Shown: one piece after another, positions 48,601 through 60,459 of the stretch
Numbering within the stretch: the stretch's first letter is position 1
Layout: every line of letters begins with the position of its first letter
Assembly (NCBI GenBank): GCA_037349315.1
Contig: JBAIAC010000033.1
Location: 25,314,001-25,378,000 of the forward strand
From: Chelydra serpentina
Taxonomy: Eukaryota; Chordata; Testudines; Chelydridae
DNA length: 64,000 bases
Direction: 5' to 3'
Made by a program: the position numbers and the translations under genes
Notes under the pieces: model-generated
Seen by the model: only the letters and a program-made list of their open reading frames with translations
The model's database searches: none
What the model was told of the DNA's origin: nothing

Positions 48601-48820
48601 AGAAGACATTACAGCAAATGGACACCAGTACCCCAGGCCGTAGAGATGGGAAAGCCCCGTTAAGTCTCATCTAGGGAACCCGGGTAGGATCCTTCCCTCT
48701 AGGCTATTGACTAGACCTTTTTGTCCCGTCGAGGACAACAAACAAATGCCTTGAGAGTGTCCAGCGCCTAGCACGATGCGCGACTGGGCCTCTAGGCACT
48801 CACCGCTACACTCATGCTAA

Positions 48821-48997
48821 AGGGGGAGGGATAGCTCAGTGGTTTGAGCATTGGCCTGCTAAACCCAGGGTTGTGAGTTCAATCCTTGAGGGGGCCATTT
48901 AGGAATCTGGGGCAAACATTGGGAATTGGCCCTGCTTTGAGCAGGGGTTTGGACTAGATGACCTCCTAAGGTCCCTTCCAACCCTGATATTCTATGA
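48821..48997 (+). mobile_element. Turtle-type tRNA-derived SINE with CR1-like tail
   Basis: The 5' part is tRNA-like: A-box GGATAGCTCAGTGGTTTGAG and B-box-like GTGAGTTCAATCC. The 3' part GGACTAGATGACCTCC to AACCCTGATATTCTATG matches the 3' end of CR1 LINEs, which would supply its reverse transcriptase. This architecture is known from cryptodiran turtles and is the best taxonomic marker in the window. No gene is affected; it lies about 450 bp upstream of the TATA-like box. Confidence 0.85.
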
Positions 48998-49425
48998 AAG
49001 AACAGGGATGCTATTGAAGTTTGATCCCAGCTGACAGCCCACTTCAACTGCATCAACTTTGGGGTGGCAACCCCAGCCCCCTTATGTGGGTTGCAGGAAT
49101 TGCTGGGCATCGTTAGTGAAACAGATCAAGCTGCAGCCTCTCTTCCTGCTGGCCTGGTTTGATTGCATGTAGACTCGGTGCTAAGCTGTCTCCCGCCCCG
49201 ATCACACTGCTTTGATTCAGTAAACAGCTGAGACTTCCAGTGTTCCCCGCCCAGGACTAAAGCGAGTCCCCCTCCCTGGCAGCGACCAGTCTGAGATATT
49301 TGGAGTGATTCACCTGTAATTCCTCTCCTCTTCCCCACCACCCGCCTGCAGCTCTGCTCCTTTATCATCGTGCCTTTGTGCGGAGGAGCAGAAACAAGAA
49401 ACTAAAAAAAAAACAAAAAACGCTG
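48998..49425. other. Upstream flank of the candidate NTRK3 promoter
   Basis: Unique-looking sequence between the turtle SINE and the TATA-like box, ending in an A-rich stretch. It could hold promoter elements; none was identified with confidence. Confidence 0.4.
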
Positions 49426-49433
49426 TATAAAAG
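49426..49433 (+). promoter_or_regulatory. NTRK3: TATA-like box, candidate NTRK3 promoter
   Basis: TATAAAAG sits about 1.28 kb upstream of the NTRK3 ATG and is followed by sequence without strong repeats. Transcription would be expected to begin roughly 25-35 bases downstream (about 49455-49465). It lies directly after an A-rich stretch (49402-49420), so a chance match is possible. No CCAAT box was recognised nearby. Confidence 0.4.
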
Positions 49434-49454
49434 CCGAGCAAATTAAGCAGAGCC

Positions 49455-50707
49455 CTGATCTGCTTGGGTTTGTGCTTGCCAAAAATGCACGATGCATCTT
49501 AATTCGCTCTGCTGCTCAGTTCTCACATGCTGCTCTCCTGGTGCCGTTTCGGCGCTCTCAGCTCAGCCTTTTCAACACTTCATTCTTCTTCGGGGTGTGT
49601 GTGTGTGTGTGATTGCAGAATCTGCTGCCGCTGGTGCAAGGGGGCGAAAGAGACCCCCCCCCCCTGCCTTGGCGCTCTCCTGGCCGTTCCAAACGAGCCG
49701 CTGGGTCCTCGGTTGCATTTTTTTTCCAGCCGCCTCTGTTTTTGTGGGGGTGCATTTTCTAGAAAGTGCTTCTTGGGCGCTCTCCAAGCTATTTTACACC
49801 CGTCCCCGGGAGCTGCCTTTTATCTCCCCGGGATCCTTAGAAAATAAACGCGGACATCAAAAGGAGCCGGAATCCGCGCTGGGTTGAAGGCTCCTCTGTT
49901 GCAGTGCATGTCTTTCCTGCTGGCTATCCGGATTGCAGCAAAAATAAAATAAAATAAACCAGAGAAAAAGAAAGTAAAAGCAGCAGAAGACAATCTCCCC
50001 TCCCCCTCTTCTCAATTGCAATCCCAACTGGAACTTTTCCTCTTCTAGCCGGGATGCCTTTCCTCATCTCCAGTCCTCAGCTTTGATGGCAGCCTCTTTT
50101 TTTAAGTGGAAGAGAAGGGGGGAGGGAGGGATCCTTTTTATTGCAGAGAGGGAAACACGCCGAGACGGGATCTCTTTGCAGGCACTTGTGCAATCTAGCT
50201 CTAGAGATACAGATATTTTTGCACGCATCTCCTGCTGCAGCAGACCCAGCCAGCGTGGGGGAGGGGATGGAGAGGGTGCACCCTCCTCTCCCGAGCCTCT
50301 CTTCTGCCTCTGTGTGGGTTTTTTTGCAGGTGTGTCAATTTTAATTCTGCCCAGTAGGTGGGACTTGGTGACTTTAGCACCATTTTTTTGGTGTGTGTGT
50401 GCGTGCGTGTGCTGCCTCCCCATCTTCTATTGCAATCCTCAGAAGTCTCTCGGAGAGAGCGAGAGAGCGCCTGATACCGAGAGCCAGGCTGCAATCAACA
50501 AGGCACTATGCATTTCAGACCGCTACTGTAGGGGGAATTACAGCTTCTCCTAGCCAGCTGCCAGCATGATTTCATCTGCTGGAGGATTTTTGCATCTGAT
50601 CGTTTGAGGTTTTTTTTCCTCCCTCTGTCTTTGTTTCCTTCCCCTTCTCCCCCCCACCCCCCTTTCCTCCTCCTCCTCCTCCTCTTTTTTAGAAGCAGCA
50701 GTCGGAG
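49455..50707 (+). other. NTRK3: Candidate NTRK3 5' leader or promoter-proximal region
   Basis: This stretch lacks recognisable interspersed repeats, unlike the DNA upstream. It contains CpG-bearing segments, GT and C runs (49597-49612, 49651-49665), and a GAGAGAGCGAGAGAGCG stretch near 50452-50468. It carries several upstream ATGs, including 49485 (5-codon frame), 49492 (131-codon frame) and 50086 (155-codon frame). If the whole block were exonic, initiation at the TrkC ATG would have to bypass these, so part of it may be promoter or intron. Confidence 0.5.
50611..50692 (+). other. NTRK3: Pyrimidine tract ending in AG, possible splice acceptor before the NTRK3 start codon
   Basis: About 80 bases are almost pure C/T, including a (TCC)n run at 50667-50684, and end TTTTTTAG at 50692, only 15 bases before the start codon. 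This is what a strong 3' splice site looks like. If used, the coding exon would be 50693-50955, joined to upstream non-coding exon(s). It may instead be an ordinary low-complexity stretch inside a single long 5' exon. Sequence alone does not decide. Confidence 0.5.
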
Positions 50708-50955
50708 ATGGATGTCTCTCTTTGCCCTACCAAGTGCAGTTTCTGGAGGGTATTTTTGCTCTGGAGCATTTGGGGAGACTATCTGCTGTCGGTGCTGGCT
50801 TGCCCTGCGAATTGCCTTTGCAGCAAGACAGACATCAATTGCAAGAAGCCGGATGATGGGAACCTCTTCCCTCTCTTGGAAGGGCAGGATTCAGGCACCA
50901 GCAATGGGAACACCAGCATCAACATCACTGACATCTCAAGGAACATCACTTCAAT
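50708..50955 (+). CDS. NTRK3: NTRK3 (TrkC, neurotrophin-3 receptor) first coding exon, partial
   Basis: This exon encodes the first 82 residues of TrkC plus two bases of the next codon. TrkC is a plasma-membrane receptor tyrosine kinase that binds neurotrophin-3 in neurons. The translation begins MDVSLCPTKCSFWR and is near-identical to mammalian TrkC as I know it. Residues 1-31 form a hydrophobic signal peptide ending VLA before Cys32. Cys32, Cys36, Cys38 and Cys45 are the cysteine cluster of the N-terminal leucine-rich-repeat cap. The PDDGNLFPLLEGQDSG segment is also conserved. Sequons lie at N68 (NTS), N72 (NIT) and N79 (NIT). The ATG has a good context (G at -3, G at +4). The exon ends in phase 2 at GTAAGT (50956-50961). 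The remaining LRR, Ig, transmembrane and kinase exons lie beyond the window. Identification is firm; the 5' end of the exon is not settled. Confidence 0.96.
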
Positions 50956-50964
50956 GTAAGTCAG
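50956..50964 (+). other. NTRK3: Splice donor of NTRK3 coding exon 1
   Basis: GTAAGTCAG follows the TrkC reading frame exactly where homology to the known protein's first exon ends. It matches the vertebrate donor consensus GTRAGT. The upstream exon bases are TCAAT, so the split codon starts AT and would encode Ile or Met after joining, in keeping with the Ile found in mammalian TrkC. Confidence 0.92.
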
Positions 50965-51006
50965 CTATTTCCCCACCCCAGTGGGTGCCCTTTCCGAGAC
51001 ACAGGG

Positions 51007-51024
51007 GTGTGTGTGTGTGTGTGT
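51007..51024 (+). repeat. (GT)n microsatellite
   Basis: An uninterrupted GT run lies 50 bases after the NTRK3 donor site; a second, GT/TA run is at 52619-52650 and a third is in the leader at 49597-49612. Confidence 0.85.
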
Positions 51025-52381
51025 ATAAGGGGAGAAACCGGTGTGTGGATTTCAGGTGCCCTCAGCATTGCTATGGATGGGGGTTATTCCTCCCCTGCCT
51101 CAGACCCGTTATGCCTGGGTTGCCGAGCAGAGGACGCGAATCCCATTTTCTGCCCCCACTGAAACAGCAACAGTTTGGCTCACGTTTAAGTGGACTAAAG
51201 TAAATGAGATGAAATGGCTTAGCAGGGGAGGGCAGCAGGCAGAGATGCTGCAAAGCGACCTCTTCTTTTCACCATTTGTGTTAGCAGAGGGATGAAAACA
51301 CACAAACACACGCACACAAACTGGGCACCTAACGCAAGTTCTAAGCCGTCTGCTCCTTTAGAGACTTCGGATCCGATGAGAATGTAATTTTTATACCCCC
51401 CCCCCCCCGCAAATCCACCCACCTCTGCCCTGGCTGCGTGTATCTGGGAATCTGCAGTTTCTCCTTTTTAAGAGAGAGAGAGAGATGTGCCCCTCAAGTT
51501 GTTATAATTTTCCAGCCCCACTCTGGGGCTGGGATTTGTGTCTTTTGATCTCAGGGTAGCGGGGGTATGTGTAGGAGGCAGATATTTTTAGTTGAGCACT
51601 TTGCGTTTGTTTGCATGCTTGTTTATCTGGAAAATCAACTGGAAGTTGCATTATCCTTGTTTAGAGAGGCTGATAGCAAAAGCCCATGCAAATCTCATCA
51701 GCGTAGAGTAGGGAGAGGACTGGATTTTCATCCCCCCCCCTCATCATGCTATGTTATGTGTGTGTTTAAAAAATCCCTCATCTTCTACAATCTCTGCTCT
51801 TCAACGTTCAGTACATTTTAGGGGAGGTGAACTCCGAGGCATTTCATTATTCTAATGCTAATTGAAATGGGAGCATTTAGGGAACTGTAGCCCCATGAGT
51901 AAGTTGCCTGTGGGAGTTGGGCAGAAATGAGGTGGAATTCTTTATCCTGGCAGTGACATGCAGCCAGGGTTTGGAATGAGTAATTGACGGTTATTTATTT
52001 ATTTCCCACCTCCATTGTGAAATAGCTTGTTCGAAGGGTGCTCTTTGATGGTTCTTTTCCCGAGGCTGTGCTATTTGGTCACAGTGCAATTGTAGCACCA
52101 CTATGGAATAATTGCGATACCCTCCTTAAGAGCATCACTAGGCACCCAGATGACTGGGCTAGCACAGACCCCCATTGCTGTTAACAGGTTTAATGTAATC
52201 TATGCCCAAGCAGTTCTCCCCAGGTCCAGTTCTAGTGAGTAACGCTGACCTGTTCCCATGCTATGGCTTTCCTTTTCCAGCAAATCTGCTCTCCAGAAAC
52301 TAAAGGGATCAGGGAAAGTAAATATGAACCTAATGTAATGTTTGTGTGCCAAATGGCCCATATTTACCCTGTGCCCCCTGT

Positions 52382-52425
52382 GCTGGAGTATTGCTGTGGA
52401 TGCTGGAGTATTGCTGTGGATGCTA
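52382..52425 (+). repeat. 22-bp tandem duplication in NTRK3 intron 1
   Basis: GCTGGAGTATTGCTGTGGAT is present twice in tandem with a 22-bp period, followed by a partial third unit (GCTAGAGCAAT). Confidence 0.8.
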
Positions 52426-54849
52426 GAGCAATCCAGAGAACACTAGGAAAGTGGGAGAAACTTGTGTTGATTACTGTGCTTACCGTTTGTTGTGTTTTTC
52501 TCTTAACCCTTTGGTGTTAAACTGTGAGCATCCAGCACGCTGTAAAAGGGGAGAGAACTAGCAATTTGGTTACTGTACTGTGGCTCAGAGGCAGCTTGTG
52601 TGGCTATTAGTACGTGTTAGTGTGTGTGTTTGTGTGTGTGTATATACACACGGCTGAACTGCTGGAAGAGACACTACAATATGAACCCTTTGTGTCTAGA
52701 AAATGTCTTTACTGCTTTGAAATGGAAAAACGCTGGAGTCAACAAAAAACCCAACCCAAACAAAAAACCTAAAACCGAGCCCGCAAACCTCTCAACTCCA
52801 TTAGCAAAGGTGTTGGATGTTTTCAGGAGAAGAGCATCTTTTCAGGACAGGAATAATGAGAGGGTGACTGGGTAAATCTGTTTGGGTGCCACCTAGAGTA
52901 ATATGTCTTCCCTGACTCCCCACCTCCCTAAATGCACTTCTGTAGCTATGGAAGAAATGGCGGTAGCTGAATTGAGGCTAGTCCATAACCACCACTACTG
53001 TGATTCGGGATTTTAGGCTGAATATCAGGGAAGACGTCTTGACAGCGAGATCTGTGAGATGGCGAAATAGTCTCCCCGGGGAAGAGATGAAAACCCGGGC
53101 GTTTAGGATGCTTACAACTGGCACTAACCATTGTACTTGGAGAGGGCAACCTGGTAGGCCAGGAATGGGATAGAAGGCACCTAAGATGTCATTTCCTCCT
53201 GCGATTAGTGTGGGATTCCTTAGGGACCTGAGCGAATGGCCTGAAGGAGCTAGGGCAGAAACTTGTGTTTCGCAAGAATACTCTGCTCACTCTGCCCTCG
53301 ACAGAAAGGGAGGCTAGGACAGGGCTGGTTGGGTCAGTTCATGGGGAGAGAAGGTCAAAGATCATCCCTGCCCCCACCTCTAGATTTTAAATATGGGCTA
53401 TAGATCAGCCCCCTCCTTGCCTGCCAAAACTGTGTTGTTGCCCAGGAAGTTACAGTGCCCAGATGCCAGGGTGATGGGCACGTTCTCGATCCACCTAATA
53501 ACAAATCCACTGCCTTTCCCAAAGAGAAGAGTGTGACGCTCCCTCATGCTGAATGTCACCTTTGCGTCGTCCTGCTTCATTCTGTTTCCTAGTGTAAAAG
53601 CTCCTTGGGGCTTTTATTTCGTTACCCAGAATGACGTAGTGGAGTGCAGTTGCCTCAGTGGGCAGCAAGTGAAATGGGCTGGGGGCAGGGGTTGTTAGCT
53701 CGCTAGCCCCTCGTGGTGAATGGTGTGCAGAAGAAAGCAAGTAGCTAGCTTGCAGCACCTGCCTTTCCTGTCAGTCTCTGGAGAGGGGTTGGGGGCTGTA
53801 TTAGGGGGGTGGGTAGCGGAGCTGTGGCCCTCGCGGCTGTCATGGATCCCGTGTCTCTGGGCCTGTTCTCCAGTCGCTGCTGTGTGACGCCCGGTGTCTG
53901 GGAAGGAATCTCTAGCTTTCAAGAGACTCCCGTGACGGCTTTCCTGTCGCATGACTGCTGAGTGTCGGGTGGGGCGTGTTGAGTGACGGGTGGGGAGTGA
54001 CGGGTGGGGCGTGTTGCCGCGGAAGATGTTCTTTCTCCAGAAAGGCCACAGGGCCTAGGGTGGTGCCTTCCCTGTTGCCAAAAGACAGACCTGGCTGCTG
54101 GTAAAGCTACGCTCACAGAGTCTCTGTGGTGGATTGAACTGTGGAAATGCAAGGCCCTTTTCATCAGGGGAAGGGTTGGGAAAGAGAGAAGGGGCCGGGG
54201 GATGGGCGGAAGAGGTTCCTAGGTGGGGAACACTCCACTCATCGTTATTTGAAAACCCTCTTTCTGTTCCAAAGCCCAGCGGGAGAGGCCAGGAGCCCTT
54301 TTGCTACAGGTCTTCAAAAGAAAACATCCCACTGAAGGAAGGAATAGTCCCATCTCCCGCCATCTTGGGATGAAGCCATTGGAAGCATTTTGCTCTAGTT
54401 AGCTAACATCCCGGAGGCCATCCAGGCCAGGGCCCCGCTGTGCTAGGAGCTGTACAAGCAGATCGGAAACAGGGACCTGCCCCAAAGAGCTGAGAGTCTA
54501 ACGGACGACATCACAGTGGGATGAGACAGAAGAGTGGGCCGAGGCGGGGGAAAGGGGTAATATGCTACGGGGTGGATGCAGTTCTTAGCCAATCAGGGTA
54601 GTGCTCACAGCTTGCCAGCTGCCTAGGTGTCCTTGTTTGTTGTATTTGGGGCCCAGTTCTTTGGAGCCTGTCTGGGGCATTCGCTCTCCTTTCCCCCATC
54701 AACGGCAGAAGAATGACCAGCAGCAAGGGCCTGGACCCTGGCATCTCATATCTTTGGATGCTGCCAGTGCTGAGAAGCTCTTTGCCACCTTCTTCTCTTC
54801 TGGGCCGTTCCAAAGCCCACGCCATGCTGGCGTTCCTTCCCCTACCTTG

Positions 54850-55210
54850 AAATCAGCCCCGAGGGCTCGGTTTGCGCAGGCGTGAGCAGCAGTGCGTCGC
54901 TCTGCCATGGCTTGGCTGCCGAGCCGTAGTGGACGGAGTTCGAATTGCGTGCCGACTTGCCAGTTCGCCGTAGCAGATTCCCCCAGCTGCCTGCGTGGGG
55001 GGGAAACGTGCGGGGTGAGCGCAGCTGTGCATGAAGGCGGACCTTTGGCTCGCGATCAGCCACGGCCACCTCTTCCGTCGAGCCCGTGATCCTGCACACC
55101 AGGCGCTGCTGGAAAAGCAGCCGCAAGTTGGTAACCTGAGCTGCCAGTGGGTCGCTCTGAGTTTGGCTGGGCCGCCTCGCTGTAATATTATCAGAGCCGG
55201 TGTAACTCAA
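54850..55210. promoter_or_regulatory. CpG-rich patch in NTRK3 intron 1, possible regulatory element
   Basis: CpG dinucleotides are clearly denser here than in flanking intron. An NRF1-like motif TTGCGCAGGCG lies at 54872-54882. There is no recognisable coding exon. It could be an enhancer, an alternative promoter or an unconverted CpG remnant; function is inferred only from composition. Confidence 0.3.
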
Positions 55211-55389
55211 GCTGCCGTTTAAAAGCTTGTTTAGGAATTGAACAAAAGCCTCAATTAATTAACGTTCCGCTCTCAGATTGGGTTTTTCCTCTCCCCCTCT
55301 TCTGCTCCCATGGAGAGCTGACTGGTTACATTTCTTGGTTCCGTCCCTGCGGCCGGCGCTGCTGCTGCTGGTGTGCGCTGCAGATGGGG

Positions 55390-55408
55390 ACCCGCCAGGG
55401 GGCGCCAG
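55390..55408 (+). promoter_or_regulatory. CTCF-like motif in NTRK3 intron 1
   Basis: ACCCGCCAGGGGGCGCCAG is an excellent match to the CTCF core on the plus strand, about 4.4 kb after the first coding exon and just beyond the CpG-rich patch. Confidence 0.5.
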
Positions 55409-58400
55409 GCCGAGAGCTGGTGAGGAGGCCTGGCCTTGTGAGATGGGCGGGTGGGCTCCCAGCTGAAGCTGCGGTGGGGTGCTGGGGCTCCTGCTCTAAC
55501 TGATGGACTCTCCCATCCAGTGCTGGAAAAGGGGTGACTCGCAGAGCTTTATAAGAATCCAGACCAGAAAGGGTTAACAGGGAAGCATGGGAAAGGCAGA
55601 ACATTCCTGGCCCTGGCTTCAGTGGGGCGAGTAGGTGAGGATTGTGTGGCTGGCATAGGCCCCGAGTAACCCCGTAACCGAGTAACAAGGGCCGTGCCCT
55701 TGTCTTGAGCAGGCAGGACTCTTACCCCCGTCCCCGAGTGCCCTGGCAATGCATCTGGCTTTGGGACTGGGCCTCTGGGGACCTGGTTCTGACCAGGAGC
55801 CATTCGGCGTCCTCCTGCCCCAGGGGAAGTGCGCAAGCTGTCCCGTTCGCTGTAGTCATGTGAAGTCAGGCGCTCTCCTTATCTGTGCTGCCTTACCAGA
55901 GGCCGGGAGGATGCTGAGCTCCAGCCAGCATCGTGTTCCCGGGAAGAACCTGTGGCTCGTCCTTGTTTTGGAAGAGCCTTGCACAACCTGCCGAGAGCCC
56001 CTTCCTGCTGAGACGAGCTCGGCACGGTGTCTGCCCACGTGCCTCAATCCGTGGCTCACCCGATGGAGCGGTTGCCTGTGGACTGCGAGGGCCCCGTGTG
56101 AGCCATGGCTGGGCTAGCTTGCGGCTAGAGGGGGTACAGCGTCCCGATGGGGCGCTCCGTGGGCCGATGTGCTTCATTTCTTTTCCTAGTGAAGTTAGTA
56201 CTGCTGAGGGGTGCCAGACTGATGGTCCTGGAGACAGGAGAGGGCAGGTCAGTCTCCTTGGCTCATTGCATCCGTGGCCTCTCTGCTGAGACTGCCGGAG
56301 ATGGAGGCCAGGTGTGACATGGCTGCTGAAATAGTCCTTTCACTCAGTCCACCGAGCAGCCACGTTCGTGCTCTCCATTCGCTGCCCTCGTGGGCTCTGT
56401 GTGAAGCAGTGAGCTAGAGGTGGGAGTGCCTCGTTCCATTCCCCGTGCCCCAACTCAGCTGGCTGGTTCCGTTCTCTATAGAGTTTGGTTACCGGTGAGC
56501 AGAGCCGACCCTTCTCAGGCGGGCAGAGGGGGCCGGCCATGCCATGCCATGTTGTTGTGCTGAGGCCCTGGTGTTGATCTGCTCCCCTGTCATTGCATTG
56601 GCGTCATCGAAGGGCAGATCTTACATTCTCGGTGTGCTGGCTGGAGAGTCAGAGCGTTTCCTTTATGGCAGCGTGGGAAGCACACGTGTGCTCCAGCACA
56701 GTGGGCGTGGGGGTAAGGCAGGATGGAGGCGTTTGCCATCTGGGCCTCTCTACTTCTCAGCTGCTGCTCTGGTACTGGAAAGATTCTGCCAGCAGTCCAG
56801 TGCTGGGGTGTGTGCATCACTCCTGGGCTCCCTGTGGCAAGGTGGGTTCCCCTTGCTTCAGCACAGAGATCATGTCCCCGGTACATAACCGCCAGCTGCC
56901 TTGCTCCCTTCTCTGACTGGGGAACAGTGTTTTACATTGTGAACCACACCCTGTAGAGGGCTTGGAGGTGAGGGGCCAGGAGGTGTCCTTAGCATTACCC
57001 ACCATGACTGGGTAGCTGCCTACAGCAGGGTGAGCAGAATTCACATCCTTAGAGAGACACAGGAATCTGTGGCACCCTGTTCTTGGGGGTCCCCCATTGA
57101 GAAGGCTGTTGCACCCCTAGAAGGGGGTGAGCCTCTAGTGTTCCCTTTATGGGGTAACCTGCTATGCAGGTGTTTTGTCCTGGGGGACAGGAAGAGTGGT
57201 CACACAGCCCAGTGTTCCATGCCAATGCCATGAGGTCACACCAAATCACAGGAGGTGTCTGGTGTAACCAGACCTCGTTAAACTTGAATGTGCTGAATTC
57301 TCTAATACGTGGGCCTTGGAGGAGTGGGCCCGCCAGGTCAGGTCTCAGCGGTCTCACAGCCCGTGGGAAGACCTGCTCACTTGCCAGGCATGGTGAGATC
57401 TGCACGCATGGAAACGGGAGAGAAGAGGCCCTTGGCGTAGTAGGTTGCTAATAGAGGGGAAACAGCAGATACATGGCTCTGGCACACCCTGCCCGTACTG
57501 CCTGATGTATGGAGCAGTGAGGAATCTCTTCCAGTGGTGCCCGCATGTCACACCTCCTGCCTGACGTGGGCCCTTCTGGCGGGAACGGAAGGAGGTTGGA
57601 GTTCGTGTCGGCCTAGAATGATGGGCGGGGTTATTGGGGAAACCTTCCAGCGAGTGATTAAGTGAACTGTCCTGCTAGAGACAATGAGGTGCAGATACCG
57701 GGGGGGATCCATACAAGTCACCCCTCACTGTACTCCAGAGACTTTTGCCATGCCCTCGTGGGGATCCAGACCATGCTGAGGCCAGAAGAGGTTTAAGTGG
57801 TCTCTGTATCTTCCAGGAAGCTTCTTTATGTACATTTCAGCCATGAGCTCTCCAGGCGAAGCGACTCGTGAGGCCGCTGGTTGGACACACCACCACTTTC
57901 TTCCTCCAAGCCCAGGAATCTCAGCAGTGACCGTCAGCCCTTTATGAGATGCATGTGTGAACGTGGTGTTTATGAGAATTGGCTGGGACCAGCCAGAACG
58001 GAGGCAGCTGTCAGATATCGCAGGGATAGGGGGATTGTAGATAGAGAGATAGAGCTTCCTCTTCCCCGCAGTCCTGATACGCCTCTGTCCTGACCTGTAG
58101 CACTCTCTGCTCTGCCCCCTCCTTTGCTGTTCCAGTCCTGGGGGTCTCCCGAGCTGAGACTGCAAATGATGCCTGATTATGGGGTGGATTCATGATGTGG
58201 ACAAATATCCACTAGGATGAGATTCACCCAACTCGTCCCCAGAGGCTACATACCCCTATGTTACCAGCGCCTCTGGTCTGTCTGTTTCTCTGGGATTCTG
58301 GTCCCTGAGGTTTTGGCTGCTAGTGAGATCATTACAAAGGTCTGTAATTCAATCCATCTTTGTTTTGCACAATGTTTGTTTATGCAGAGCGCTTATCCCA

Positions 58401-58974
58401 AAGCACATTGCCAAGTGAGAGGCAGGCGCAGCGAGAGACTGTGACGGCAGAGGGAGAGGGAAATACACATCCCAGGGTGTGAAGACGTTTTGGGTCGAGA
58501 CATGGAGCCGGATGGGGAGTCAATGGGTTGGAGAGGGGCAGGGAAGGCCGCCCCAGGCTGCAGAGGAGAAGGCTCTCTCACCAAGAGCAGGGGCAGTTCT
58601 GTGGAAAAGGCAGGAGTTGAGAGAGATGCGGTCCGTGAGGGAGGCTGGATTGAGACCGCAAAGGGCTATAGAAATGAAGGCAGTTGAACTGTTTGGATAA
58701 TCCGAAAAGATCCTGCTCTGGGGGAGTTGAGCCCCTGAATCTTTCAGCTCTGCCTGAAGAGCTCTGTCCCTGGCCTTCATTTTGCAGGGGCTGCTTCCAC
58801 ACCAGATGCCTTCCAGGGCCGGTGTCTGGAGCTTCTCCTCTCTGTTGCTCCTGCTGGGTGCAGCGATGGGGATTACAGGCCCTTCATGCAGGTCAAACCT
58901 ACCCTCCCAGCGGGTCTGGTTTAACTCCCCCTTAGGGCTGTTATTTTCCTATTGAAGTAGTTAAATCAGTACCA

Positions 58975-59095
58975 CCTCTGGTGTGGACAAGCTGTCCTGG
59001 TAAAAGCACTGTCAGACTGTACAGTAGCAGGGGCTGTACTGCTTTAAGTACACTGGTGTGTGATTAAACACACAATGTCTTTGTGTAGACAAACC
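58975..59095. mobile_element. MITE-like dispersed element
   Basis: GGTGTGGACAAGCTGTCCTG at the left and TCTTTGTGTAGACAAACCCT at the right, with GTACTGCTTTAAGTACACTG inside. Similar in style to 60460-60651. Confidence 0.35.
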
Positions 59096-60459
59096 CTTGA
59101 ACTCATGTTCCTGCCCCAGACTTACAGTTGGCTGCAGCCAGTGCCCGTGTGGTTTAATTTCCCAGGGCTGGGATCAGCGTCCCTGCTTTGCATGTATAAC
59201 TCCCCTCACTGCTTAGCATGCCTAGAAGGAGGCACCTTCGTGCCTGCGGTGACGGTTGGACCCTCCATAGCATCTGCAGTCACTGGTTATCCAGAGACAC
59301 GGCTGACTCACAGCTGCCTTTCCAGGAAAAGGGAATGGAAGCGCCAGGCGTCACCCAGCTAACGCTGTGCACAGAACAGTCCAAAGGCCAGCTAGAGACC
59401 GGTGGTAATGCGGCTTTGCTGACTTCAGTGGAGTTGCATCTGCTGGTGCCAGGTCTCCATTTGGCCTGAGAATCCACCTCCCAGCAAGGCGTGGAGACCA
59501 TGGCAGGTTATGTGCCTAGCGCAGCGCTGTGGACACCGGCCAACCAACAGTTACTGAGCAGGCTTGTTTCAGAAAGAGGATTCTGCCTGCGCCGAGCTGC
59601 CTGGCTTCTTCAGCCAGAACCACTGAGCGGATGCCTCTGTCCCTTTATTTCCAGTGCCACCGTCTATCCCTCAGCACCCCTTGCCGGGCCAGGCCTCAGA
59701 GCTCTGTCAGTGCGCCTGGCCTGCCTCCCTCCTGCCCAAATGCGTCCGCTCAGAGCAGGAGGCTGCACCCCCAGCGGCCCGTATTCTGGAACCCCTCCAG
59801 CCTGCCCAGCGAGGTCCCACTGGCCTGATAGGCTGCCTGGTGGGCTGAGCCGCGTTGAGATGATTTCTTCTGCAGGCAGGAGATAGCTCATGGGAAAGCA
59901 GGTGACTGAGCTGGCTTTGCATGGCATTGATCGGACTGTAGATGGGAAAGGGATCGATGGGTTGCACTGAATATCTCCCCAGTCTTTGCCCTGCACTGGA
60001 CTAGAGATACTGTACAAACCTGCCCAGTGACCCTCATCACCAGGGACCACCCACAGGTCTCTGGGTGGCTGTGGCTGAGAACTGCTGGTCTCATCTGACA
60101 GCTGGTGAATCTGTCACCGAAGTGGCAGAGGAGTACAACCCCCCTTGGAAGCTGGGTGAGAGGGAGTTGGGAAGATCCAGACACAGGCCAGGCCTGGCAT
60201 GGCGCCCCATCCCATGCGGGGGAGCTTGGGCAGAGGACCTGTTGTGAGCTGCCAGCCAGGGTGGAGATGGGGGAAAGGGGAGGGGCCCCTTTTGCTGCCC
60301 TCTCAGAGAAGCCGAGTTGTCAGCATCCCCCAGTGCAGGGAGCGCTGGACGTGCTGAGATGTGTCCAGCCCCATTCTCAGTGGGATTGTCCCGCTTGCCC
60401 TCCCTTGTGAGCACAGAGCTGGTGTGTGCTTTGCGGGGGTTGGTTTCCTGAAGACGATG

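Noticed and set aside
1..49400. Exons of NTRK3 neighbours (for example MRPL46, MRPS11) or the nearby microRNA miR-7
   Set aside because: No matching protein segment or the miR-7 mature sequence was seen; the intergenic interval upstream of NTRK3 is large in other vertebrates.
50086..50553. 155-codon frame upstream of NTRK3
   Set aside because: No recognisable protein; treated as an upstream frame or promoter/intron sequence.
50604..51203. 199-codon frame overlapping the NTRK3 exon
   Set aside because: It uses a different frame from TrkC, begins at a TTG in the pyrimidine tract and runs through the splice donor into the intron.
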